Positions 1-6,375 of a stretch of 7,830 nucleotides of DNA are shown piece by piece (within the stretch, counting starts at the first letter, position 1; each line of letters starts with the position of its first letter). The position numbers and the translations under genes were made by a program. The stretch spans positions 1 to 7,830 of the forward strand of contig JAJQET010000028.1 of NCBI GenBank assembly GCA_021201515.1, read 5' to 3'. The notes beneath the pieces were generated by a model. That model was not told the DNA's origin. It did no database searches and was given only the letters and a program-made list of their open reading frames with translations. Source of the stretch: Clostridiales bacterium (GTDB taxonomy: Bacteria > Bacillota > Clostridia > Oscillospirales > Oscillospiraceae).

Positions 1-479
1 CCGGAGGATGTCTCCCCGTCCTCCGCGGCGCTGCCGGTGTCGGACGCCAGCAGCTCCAGCAGCTTGCCGCTGCTGTCCATCAGCCACCAGCTGCCGTTGC
101 CGTCATAGATGGCCGCCTGGGCGTCAGACTCCGCCACCGTGATCACCAGGGTGTCCGGCAGCTTGTGGGACAGCGTGACGCTGCTGACATAGGGCAGCTG
201 GGTCAGGAGCCGGGCCACCACGGTGGTGTCCCTGGTCAGGAGCAAATTGTCCCCCAGGTTCACGCCGGAGGCGGAGACGATCTCCTCCTCGGTATAGTGG
301 ACGTTGCCCTCCACCTGGATGGTGTTGATTTTAAAGAACACAATGGAGCCGCCCAGAATCACGGCCAGAATCAGCACCACGGAGATGGCCAGATACAGGC
401 CGTTCAGGTTGCCGCCGTTCTTTCGCTTGCTCTGATGCTTTCGGGTTCTCTCTGTCGCCACGCCCTCGCTCCCCTTCAT
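1..479 (-). CDS. ftsQ: Cell division protein FtsQ/DivIB, N-terminal part (3' end outside window)
   Basis: FtsQ/DivIB is a bitopic membrane protein that links early and late divisome parts and helps control septal wall synthesis. The 159 codons visible start MKGSEGVATERTRK, a short basic cytoplasmic tail. One hydrophobic helix follows at about residues 28-51 (LYLAISVVLILAVILGG within it). After it comes a POTRA-like domain at about 52-122, with the typical INTIQVEGNVHYTEEEI opening, then LPYVSSVTLSHKLPDTLVITV. The sequence continues with AAIYDGNGSWWLMDSSGKLL, the start of the extracellular beta domain, and runs off the left edge without a stop. The ATG at 477-479 lies 6 bp after the murA stop. 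Its ribosome binding site is weak (a GAGAGA purine run touching the start), so coupling to murA translation is likely. The order murA-ftsQ is common in clostridial dcw clusters. Identification rests on topology, the POTRA pattern and context. Confidence 0.9.
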   Translation of the reverse strand, partial: MKGSEGVATERTRKHQSKRKNGGNLNGLYLAISVVLILAVILGGSIVFFKINTIQVEGNVHYTEEEIVSASGVNLGDNLLLTRDTTVVARLLTQLPYVSSVTLSHKLPDTLVITVAESDAQAAIYDGNGSWWLMDSSGKLLELLASDTGSAAEDGETSS

Positions 480-485
480 TCTCTC

Positions 486-1745
486 TCAGTCGTTCCGTTT
501 TCTTCGGGTGACCGCGCCACCCAGGGCGGTCAGATCCGCCTCCAGGCTGGCATAGCCCCGGTCCATATGGGCCAGGCCGGTGATATGGCTCTCGCCGTCG
601 GCCCCTAGGGCGGCCACCACCAGCGCCGCCCCGCCCCGCAGGTCCGGGGCCTCCACCTGTGCCCCGCAGAGCCGCCTTACGCCGCAGACCACCGCCACCC
701 GGCCTTCCACCCGGACGTCCGCCCCCATGCGGAGCAGCTCCCCCACGTAGCGGAAGCGGTTTTCAAAGATGGTCTCCACAAAGACGGCGGTGCCGTCCCC
801 TTTGCACAGTGCGGCCAGCACCACCGGCTGAGCGTCGGTGGGGAAGCCGGGATAGGGGGAGGTGCGCACCGGGCGCACGCTATGTAACGGCCCGCGACAG
901 GTCAGCTCCGCCCCCTCGGCCCAGCTGCGGACCAGGCAGCCCGCCTCCCGGAAGGTGTCCAGCACCGGCAAAAGCTGCCGCCGCTGCACCCCCAGCACCT
1001 GCACCTGCCCTCCGGCAGCGGCGCAGGCGGAGAGGTAGGTGGCCGCCACAATGCGGTCGGCGATGATGGTATGCTCCCCGCCGTGGAGGGGCCTTTTCCC
1101 GTGAATCACCACGGTGGAGCTGCCTGCGCCGGTGACCTCCGCCCCGATGGTGCGGAGGAAACGCTGCAAATCCTCGATTTCCGGCTCCCGGGCGGCATTG
1201 GCAATCACCGTCACCCCTTCGGCGGCGGTGGCGGCCAGCATGATGTTCTCCGTGGCCCCCACGCTGGGGATGGACAGGTTGATCTCCGCGCCGCGGAGCG
1301 GGCCGGAGCAGCGGAGGGTACCCCCCTCCTCCCGAATCTCACAGCCCATGGCGGCCAGGGCCTTCAGGTGCAGGTCAATGGGCCTTGGCCCCAGCTCGCA
1401 CCCGCCGGGCAGGGAGATCTCCGCCTCCCCGCACCGGGCCAGCACCGCCCCCAGGAAAATCACCGAGGAACGCATCTCCCGCATCAGCCGGTGGGGAATC
1501 TCCGTCCCGGTGACGGCGGCGGCGTCCACCGTGATACAGTCCCCCTCCTGGGTCACCCGGCAGCCTAAATGCTCCAGAATCACCAGGGATGCCGTCACAT
1601 CGCTGAGGGCCGGGCAGTTGTGGAGGACGCTGACCGAGCCGGTCAGCAGCGTCGCCGCCAGAATCGGCAGGACGCTGTTCTTCGCGCCGTGTACCGCTAC
1701 GCTGCCGGACAGAGGCTTCCCTCCTGTGACGATCAGTTCTTCCAT
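486..1745 (-). CDS. murA: UDP-N-acetylglucosamine 1-carboxyvinyltransferase MurA
   Basis: MurA transfers enolpyruvate from PEP to UDP-GlcNAc in the cytoplasm, the committed step of peptidoglycan synthesis and the target of fosfomycin. I start it at the ATG at 1743-1745 (MEELIVTGGKPLSG), giving 419 aa, the normal family length. A GTG 15 bp upstream is open but lies on the ribosome binding site GGAGGG at 1753-1758. With this start, residue numbers nearly match E. coli MurA: K22 and N23 (HGAKN), R92 (MRSSV), the fosfomycin-reactive Cys at 116 (LPGGCELGPRPIDLHL), Asp304 in YPGFPTD, and arginines at 370 and 396 (DLRGG, MDRGY). The two-domain inside-out barrel appears complete and all key residues are present, so the enzyme should be active and fosfomycin-sensitive by this criterion. 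It lies 56 bp after murG and 6 bp before ftsQ. Firmicutes often have a second copy (MurA2/MurZ); whether this genome has one cannot be seen. Confidence 0.97.
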   Translation of the reverse strand: MEELIVTGGKPLSGSVAVHGAKNSVLPILAATLLTGSVSVLHNCPALSDVTASLVILEHLGCRVTQEGDCITVDAAAVTGTEIPHRLMREMRSSVIFLGAVLARCGEAEISLPGGCELGPRPIDLHLKALAAMGCEIREEGGTLRCSGPLRGAEINLSIPSVGATENIMLAATAAEGVTVIANAAREPEIEDLQRFLRTIGAEVTGAGSSTVVIHGKRPLHGGEHTIIADRIVAATYLSACAAAGGQVQVLGVQRRQLLPVLDTFREAGCLVRSWAEGAELTCRGPLHSVRPVRTSPYPGFPTDAQPVVLAALCKGDGTAVFVETIFENRFRYVGELLRMGADVRVEGRVAVVCGVRRLCGAQVEAPDLRGGAALVVAALGADGESHITGLAHMDRGYASLEADLTALGGAVTRRKRND

Positions 1746-1752
1746 AGACCAT

Positions 1753-1758
1753 CCCTCC
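1753..1758 (-). promoter_or_regulatory. Ribosome binding site that decides the murA start
   Basis: The minus strand reads GGAGGG here, 7 nt before the ATG at 1745. The alternative GTG start at 1760 would put this Shine-Dalgarno sequence inside the coding region, so the ATG is preferred. Residue numbering against E. coli MurA (K22, N23) agrees. Confidence 0.75.
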
Positions 1759-1801
1759 ACATTCCGATATAGGGCAGACTATGCGGTGGGAAGAATACTT
1801 G

Positions 1802-2923
1802 TTACTTCAAAAGGCCCTTCAATACCTTATAAATCCGCTCATTGGCGTCGGTGACGGAGATTTTCCGGAGGTTTTGCCCCATCCGCCGCAGGCCCTCCAC
1901 GTCGGAGAGCATCCGTGTCACCTGGTCATAGAGGGCGTCGCCGGAGCAGTCCTTCTCCAGCATCAGCACGGCGGCGTCCTGGTCGGACAGCACCCGGGCG
2001 TTCTTCTCCTGGTGGTTGGCCGTCACGTTGGGGGAGGGCACCAGGATACTGGGATGGGCGATGGCGGAAATCTCCGCGATGGTGGAGGCTCCGGCCCGGC
2101 TCATAATCACGTCGGCGCTGTCCATCACCACCGGCATATCATAGATATACTCCCGGATGTCCAGTTCCGGATGGTCCTCCAGCCGGATGCCACGCTGGGC
2201 CAGTCCCTCCAGCACTCGCTGATAGTACCGCTGGCCCACGCCGTAGATGTGGTGGAAGGGGCAGCCCTCCGCCACCTCACGGGCCACGAAGTCCACCATA
2301 TACTGATTCATCACCAGTGCCCCCAGGGAGCCCCAGGTGGTCACCACCACCGGCTTCTGGTCGTGGATGCCCAGCATCTTTCTGGCCTCCACCCGGTTCT
2401 GGGCGAAGAACTCGCTGCGCACCGGGGTGCCGGTGACCTCCACCCGCTCCGGGTGGGGGTACAGGCTGCGGCACTCCTCAAAGCCCACCATCACCTTATC
2501 CACCCGCTTGGCCAGCATTTTCGTGGTCAGGCCGGGCTGTGCGTTGGACTCATGCACTGCCGTGGGGATGCCCCGCCCGGCGGCGGCCTTCACCACGGGG
2601 TAGGAGGCGTAGCCGCCGGTACCCACCACCAGGTCGGGCTGGAACTCGTCCAGAATCCGCCGGGCCTGTGCGGGGGAGACCAGCAGGTTTTTCGCCGTGG
2701 TCAGGTTGTGTTTGATGCCCTTCCAGTTCAGGCTGCGGTAGAAGCTGGAAATCTGCACCGTGCGGATGTCATACCCCTCCCGAGGCACCAGGGCGCACTC
2801 CATGCCCCCCTCCGCGCCTACAAACAGCACCTGGGCATTGTCCCGCTCCGTCAGCATACCGGCCAGAGCCACCGCCGGGTTGATATGTCCGGCGGTGCCG
2901 CCGCAGGTAAAAAGCACTTTCAT
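1802..2923 (-). CDS. murG: MurG: undecaprenyl-PP-MurNAc-pentapeptide N-acetylglucosaminyltransferase
   Basis: MurG is a peripheral membrane GT-B glycosyltransferase that adds GlcNAc from UDP-GlcNAc to lipid I, making lipid II on the inner face of the membrane. The frame is 373 aa, typical for the family. The N-terminal domain has GGTAGHINPA (8-17), VGTGGYASYP (100-109) and HESNAQPG (124-131), which contact lipid I and phosphate. The C-terminal domain has TWGSLGA (196-202) in place of the common GGSQGA loop, then SRAGASTIAEI (275-285), with Glu284 expected to bind the UDP ribose, and PNVTANHQEKNA (298-309). The ATG at 2923 is preceded by AAAGGA (2934-2939) at 10 nt, with a second AAGGAG further up. 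It lies 31 bp after ftsW and 56 bp before murA. Nothing appears broken. The TWGSLGA form is, as far as I recall, usual in Clostridia. Confidence 0.97.
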   Translation of the reverse strand: MKVLFTCGGTAGHINPAVALAGMLTERDNAQVLFVGAEGGMECALVPREGYDIRTVQISSFYRSLNWKGIKHNLTTAKNLLVSPAQARRILDEFQPDLVVGTGGYASYPVVKAAAGRGIPTAVHESNAQPGLTTKMLAKRVDKVMVGFEECRSLYPHPERVEVTGTPVRSEFFAQNRVEARKMLGIHDQKPVVVTTWGSLGALVMNQYMVDFVAREVAEGCPFHHIYGVGQRYYQRVLEGLAQRGIRLEDHPELDIREYIYDMPVVMDSADVIMSRAGASTIAEISAIAHPSILVPSPNVTANHQEKNARVLSDQDAAVLMLEKDCSGDALYDQVTRMLSDVEGLRRMGQNLRKISVTDANERIYKVLKGLLK

Positions 2924-2954
2924 TGTGATCCGTTCCTTTCTCCTTCAAAACCCG

Positions 2955-4247
2955 TCACCCCTGGGGCGGCGCGGCGATTTGCCGGGACACTGACAGGACA
3001 ATTCCCATCTCCGCCAGCTGTATCGCCAGCGCCGTGCCGCCGTAGCTGAAGAACGGCAGTGAGATGCCGGTGGAGGGGATGACATTCAGCACCACCGCAA
3101 TGTTTAAAAACACTTGAGTGGCCAACAGGGTGATGATACCCACAATCAGCAGGGTGCCGAATTTGTCCTTGGCGTGGAGGGCCAGATAGTAGCCCCGGAT
3201 GATCAGCAGGGCGAACAGCAGGATAATCATCACTGCGCCGATCAGCCCCAGCTCCTCGCAGATGATGGCAAAGATGTAGTCGTTCTGCTCCTCCGGCAGA
3301 TAGAGGTATTTCTGGCGGCTCTGGCCGAAGCCCAGGCCGGTCAGCCCGCCGGAGGCCACCGCGTAGATGGATTGCAGCACCTGATAGCTCTTGTCGGTGG
3401 GGTCCCACCACGGATCCCGCCAGGACTTGATACGGGTGCCGTTGTGGCCCACGATCACCAGCACATAGTAGACGATGCCAAACAGCCCTCTGGCCCCGGC
3501 GATGAACCAGCCGATGCGGACGCCTGCGGCGAACAGCACCGCTGCGGCCGCCGCCGCCACCAGAATCATGCAGGACAGGTGGGGCTGCAATCCGATCAGC
3601 GCCAGCACCACACCCAGCACCAGGACGTAGGGAAGCAGTTCCTTTAAATCGCTCCAGTAGAAGAACCACCGCAGCCCCTCCAGGGGCTGGCGGAGCCGCT
3701 TCTGAAAGGTGGGCACCCCCGGCCGCCGCTTGGACAGCCCCGCCGAGAAGAACAGGATGACCCCCATCTTGGCGATCTCCGAGGGCTGGAAGGTGGGGCC
3801 AACCACCAGGAGCATCCGCAGCCACCGCTTCGCGTTGTTGGCGGTGACACCCAGGGGCGTCTGCACCAGCACCAGCAGGACGATGGAGCCCACCAGCACC
3901 GGCACGGACAGAATCCGCAGATACTGATAGTCCATCCGAGAAATCAGCAGCATGGCCACAACGCCGATGACGGCGTAGATGGCCTGATGTTTAAAATAGT
4001 ACATAGCGTCGCCGTAGGTGATGACGCCGTCCACCACCTTGTAGCCCGCCGCGGAGTCATACAGCGCCGCATAGGAGGATGCGGACAGCAGCATCACAAG
4101 CCCGATGCCCAGCAGCATCATGGTCAGCATCAAAAAGGGCAGGTCGATGGGGCCCCTGCGGAGCTTTTCCGCCTGGGTCAGGTCACGGCCGCGTTTCCGT
4201 TTGGCGCGGCTCTGCCTGAGCCGCGCACTGCTTGCCTGAGTTGCCAT
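2955..4247 (-). CDS. ftsW: FtsW/SpoVE-type SEDS peptidoglycan glycosyltransferase
   Basis: SEDS proteins of this class polymerise lipid II into glycan strands together with a class B penicillin-binding protein, FtsW at the septum and SpoVE in the spore cortex. The frame is 430 aa with about ten membrane segments after a basic cytoplasmic tail (about residues 1-32, RAKRKRGRD). Family landmarks are PSEIAKMG (155-162), the periplasmic loop WWDPTDKSYQVLQSIYAV, GLTGLGFGQSRQKYLYLPEE, then Asp323 in NDYIFAIICEELG, equivalent to the catalytic Asp of E. coli FtsW, and ISLPFFSYGGTALA near the end. A long cytoplasmic loop at about 171-203 (SKRRPGVPTF...) is larger than in many relatives. The usual QPD motif reads QPH (221-223). 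The ATG at 4247 has AAAGGGG (4258-4264) at 10 nt. It sits between mraY and murG. FtsW and SpoVE cannot be told apart by sequence alone; the SpoVD-like gene upstream leaves both roles open. Confidence 0.94.
   Translation of the reverse strand: MATQASSARLRQSRAKRKRGRDLTQAEKLRRGPIDLPFLMLTMMLLGIGLVMLLSASSYAALYDSAAGYKVVDGVITYGDAMYYFKHQAIYAVIGVVAMLLISRMDYQYLRILSVPVLVGSIVLLVLVQTPLGVTANNAKRWLRMLLVVGPTFQPSEIAKMGVILFFSAGLSKRRPGVPTFQKRLRQPLEGLRWFFYWSDLKELLPYVLVLGVVLALIGLQPHLSCMILVAAAAAAVLFAAGVRIGWFIAGARGLFGIVYYVLVIVGHNGTRIKSWRDPWWDPTDKSYQVLQSIYAVASGGLTGLGFGQSRQKYLYLPEEQNDYIFAIICEELGLIGAVMIILLFALLIIRGYYLALHAKDKFGTLLIVGIITLLATQVFLNIAVVLNVIPSTGISLPFFSYGGTALAIQLAEMGIVLSVSRQIAAPPQG
4204..4226 (-). repeat. Perfect inverted repeat (hairpin) inside the ftsW 5' coding region
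   Basis: Arms GCGCGGCTC (4204-4212) and GAGCCGCGC (4218-4226) are exact reverse complements separated by a 5-nt loop. In the mRNA this is a 9-bp, nearly all G-C stem beginning 22 nt after the first base of the ftsW start codon. No T-run follows on either strand, so it is not an intrinsic terminator. It encodes part of the basic N-terminal tail (codons for ARLRQSRA). Confidence 0.6.
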
Positions 4248-4294
4248 ATGCCGTTTGCCCCTTTCTGTCGCAGAATCAGGTGCGGTTTACCCGT

Positions 4295-5275
4295 TTAGTA
4301 GCGGAACATAACCCCCAGGAAGGCCAGCACGCAGGCCAGCAGGGTCACGCCGGAGAAGACGGTGAACAGCTTCTCCTCGCTCCAGCCCCCCATCTCAAAG
4401 TGATGGTGCAGGGGGGCCATGCGGAAGATGCGCTTGCCGTGGGTAGCCTTGAAGTAGGTCACCTGAATGATGTCACTCATGGTCTCGCAGAGATAGATGA
4501 TGCCCACCAGAATCAGAATCAGCGGCATATCCAGGCTGAAGGCCAGGCCGCAGACCGCGCCCCCCAGGAACAGGGAGCCGGTGTCCCCCATGAACACCTT
4601 GGCGGGGTGGAAGTTGTACACCAGGAACCCGGCCAGGCCGCCCAGCAGCGCGCCGGAGAACACCCCCAGCTCCACCTTGCCCCACAGCAGGGAAACCGCC
4701 AGGAAGAACAGCGCCACAGGCATGGTCACGCCGGTGGCCAGGCCGTCCACGCCGTCGGTGATGTTCACTGCGTTGACGGTGCCCACCATAACGAAGGCCG
4801 CAAAGACCATATACACCGGCCAGGGAATCGTGAAGCTGATGTCGGCGAAGGGGATATACAGGTCGGGGGTCAGGTAGCCGGTGTAGCGCAACAGCACCAC
4901 AAAGGCGATGGCCGCCGCCAGCTGCAGCAGGAACTTCTGGGGGGCGGTCAGCCCCTCGTTCTTGTGGTACTTCACCTTGCAGAAGTCGTCCACAAAGCCG
5001 ATGGCCCCGAACACCAGGGCAAAGAGGTAGACAAAGAGGCCGCCGAAGTCCCCCTGGAGGAAGCCGGTAAAGCCGCAGACCACCAGGGCAATCAAAATCC
5101 CGGCGATGAACATCAGCCCGCCCATGGTGGGGGTGCCCTGTTTGGACATATGCCAGGTGGGGCCGTCCTCCTTGATGGACTGGCCCGCCTTCATCCTCCG
5201 CAGCCAGGGGATGACCACCTTGCCCAGCAGATAGGTCCCCACAAACCCGATCACAACACTCACAATTGCTTTCAT
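4295..5275 (-). CDS. mraY: MraY: phospho-N-acetylmuramoyl-pentapeptide transferase
   Basis: MraY is a polytopic membrane enzyme that moves phospho-MurNAc-pentapeptide from UDP to undecaprenyl phosphate, making lipid I. I start it at the ATG at 5273-5275 (MKAIVSVVIGFVGTYLLG), giving 326 aa, because AAGGAG stands 10 nt upstream (5286-5291). A TTG at 5323 would add 16 polar residues before the first membrane helix and has no comparable support. Landmarks in order: IKEDGPTWHMSKQGTPTMGG (35-54), the paired aspartates VDDFCK (96-97) expected to bind Mg2+, NAVNITDGVDGLATG, FMGDTGS with Asp231, and APLHHHFE (HHH 290-292) followed by GWSE. About ten membrane segments are visible. All active-site residues are present. 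It lies 44 bp after the MurE-like gene and 47 bp before ftsW; the murD gene often found between mraY and ftsW is missing. Confidence 0.97.
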   Translation of the reverse strand: MKAIVSVVIGFVGTYLLGKVVIPWLRRMKAGQSIKEDGPTWHMSKQGTPTMGGLMFIAGILIALVVCGFTGFLQGDFGGLFVYLFALVFGAIGFVDDFCKVKYHKNEGLTAPQKFLLQLAAAIAFVVLLRYTGYLTPDLYIPFADISFTIPWPVYMVFAAFVMVGTVNAVNITDGVDGLATGVTMPVALFFLAVSLLWGKVELGVFSGALLGGLAGFLVYNFHPAKVFMGDTGSLFLGGAVCGLAFSLDMPLILILVGIIYLCETMSDIIQVTYFKATHGKRIFRMAPLHHHFEMGGWSEEKLFTVFSGVTLLACVLAFLGVMFRY

Positions 5276-5285
5276 CTTTCGCTCG

Positions 5286-5291
5286 CTCCTT
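5286..5291 (-). promoter_or_regulatory. Ribosome binding site that decides the mraY start
   Basis: The minus strand reads AAGGAG, 10 nt before the ATG at 5275. It supports that ATG over the upstream in-frame TTG at 5323, which overlaps the stop codon of the preceding gene. Confidence 0.75.
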
Positions 5292-5319
5292 CGGAAACCG
5301 GTTTTGGCTTCCTTTCCGT

Positions 5320-6375
5320 TCAATTTTGCCGTCTATACCCGGCAGAGGCAGGCGCACGGGTCCGGGTCAAAAGTGCGTCCCAGTCCGCCCTTCCCGCAAA
5401 GACGATGATGTCCTCCGGCTCCCCGCAGCAGCGGGCCGCCTCCACGGCGGCGGTCAGATCTGGCCCGCCGGTGCGGTCCCCCGCAGCGGGAATCAGGGCG
5501 CACCAATCCGCCCCCTGCAGGGCGATCCTCCGCAGCCTGCGGTCGGTTCCACCGGGGGGCAGGGCCAGCACCAGCAGCACCCGGCCCTCTGCGGCCCTGC
5601 GGGCCGCCAGCAGCGCCGCCTCCAGCTGACCCTCGGTGCAGCCGGTGTGAATCAGCTCATCCGGGCCGTCTGCCCGGCGGCGCAGCTCCAGCACACCGGG
5701 GGCGCCCGGCGCGGCGGATACCGCCGCCGCCCCCTCCCGGAGGGGATACCCCTCCAGCAGGCCGCAGCCCAGGGCCGCCAGGGCCATATAGAAGTCATAG
5801 CTCCCCGGCAGCGGCAGGGAGACCCGGGCGATGGCGGAGTCCGTCACCGCGTCAAAGGTCATCCGGTCCCTCCCCAGACGGAGGTACCGGGCGTTTAAAT
5901 CCGCCGCTCCCCGCCGCTCCGCATAGGTCAGTCGTGGGCCGCCCCACTGGGCCGCCAGGGTGCGGATGCGGCTGTCGTCCAGGTTGGCTGCCAGCAGGCG
6001 GCAGCAGCCCGTCAGGTAGCCCTTCAGGGCATCGGTGTTGTCATGTTCCCGGAGACCACCCACCACGGCGGCCCGACAGAGCAGCCCTCTGGCCCACCCC
6101 GCCGCAATCTGGCTGGGAGACAGGGCCAGCACTGCCCGCCGGCAGCCCTGGGCCTCCAGGGTGCGGAGCAGCGCCTCCAGCGTCTCCCGCCAACTGGGCC
6201 ACGCCGGGGCGGGCAGACGCCGCCCACGCCAGAGACAGTCCGCCTGGGTGATGAGGGCGGCCTCTCCGGGGCGGCCATGTTCCAGCAGGTGCCAGATCAG
6301 CCGGGCGGTGCAGTCCGCCTCGGCGCCGCCGATGACGCAGTATAAATTGTCACTCGTCCATGTCATTGTCAGCAT
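5320..6375 (-). CDS. Degenerate MurE-family (Mur ligase) protein, probable pseudoenzyme
   Basis: This 351-aa protein would be hard to name alone, but its landmarks follow MurE order. VIGGAEADCTARLI (14-27) matches the P-loop segment VTGTNGKTTTxxLI with the Lys lost. LSPSQIAAG (85-93) stands for EVSSQALxxG. REHD (109-112) stands for the DHLD region. YLTGCCRLL (120-128) has Cys124 where the carbamylated Lys is expected. NLDDS (131-135) follows, then YAERRGAADLNARYL, LPGSYDFYMALAAL (LPGxFNxxNALAA) and APGAPGVLE for VPGRxE. HTGCTEGQLEAAL matches AHTPDALxxxL, PPGGTD matches GCGGDRD, AAGDRTGG replaces DNPR, and AGRADW replaces GKGHE. The N-terminal UDP-sugar domain (about 100 aa) is absent. It has 12 cysteines. 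Ligase activity is not expected. The frame is intact and overlaps the upstream gene; ATG 6375 or 6366 could start it, and neither has a clear ribosome binding site, which suggests translational coupling. Assignment is by eye. Confidence 0.72.
   Translation of the reverse strand: MLTMTWTSDNLYCVIGGAEADCTARLIWHLLEHGRPGEAALITQADCLWRGRRLPAPAWPSWRETLEALLRTLEAQGCRRAVLALSPSQIAAGWARGLLCRAAVVGGLREHDNTDALKGYLTGCCRLLAANLDDSRIRTLAAQWGGPRLTYAERRGAADLNARYLRLGRDRMTFDAVTDSAIARVSLPLPGSYDFYMALAALGCGLLEGYPLREGAAAVSAAPGAPGVLELRRRADGPDELIHTGCTEGQLEAALLAARRAAEGRVLLVLALPPGGTDRRLRRIALQGADWCALIPAAGDRTGGPDLTAAVEAARCCGEPEDIIVFAGRADWDALLTRTRAPASAGYRRQN

Noticed and set aside
1746..1801. 56-bp gap between murG and murA as a promoter or terminator site
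   Set aside because: I see no stem followed by a T-run and no convincing -35/-10 pair; only the murA ribosome binding site is supported.
2318..2338. MurG loop TWGSLGA differing from GGSQGA
   Set aside because: As far as I recall this form is common in clostridial MurG, so it is not unusual here.
1781..3049. A 422-codon open frame on the plus strand opposite murG and the end of ftsW
   Set aside because: It is a mirror frame caused by the GC-rich codon use of the real genes. It is rich in His, Gly and Gln, has no domain pattern, and the opposite strand carries full MurG motifs.
4261..4273. Small stem TTCTG/CAGAA in the mraY-ftsW gap next to the ftsW ribosome binding site
   Set aside because: Five base pairs with a 3-nt loop is expected by chance and does not cover the ribosome binding site.
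5295..5304. AAACCGGTTT palindrome between the MurE-like gene and mraY
   Set aside because: Only 10 bp without a loop or a second copy; too short to call an operator on its own.
4232..5629. A 465-codon open frame on the plus strand opposite mraY
   Set aside because: Same effect: His/Gln-rich translation of antisense DNA, crossing several real gene borders, with no recognisable motif.
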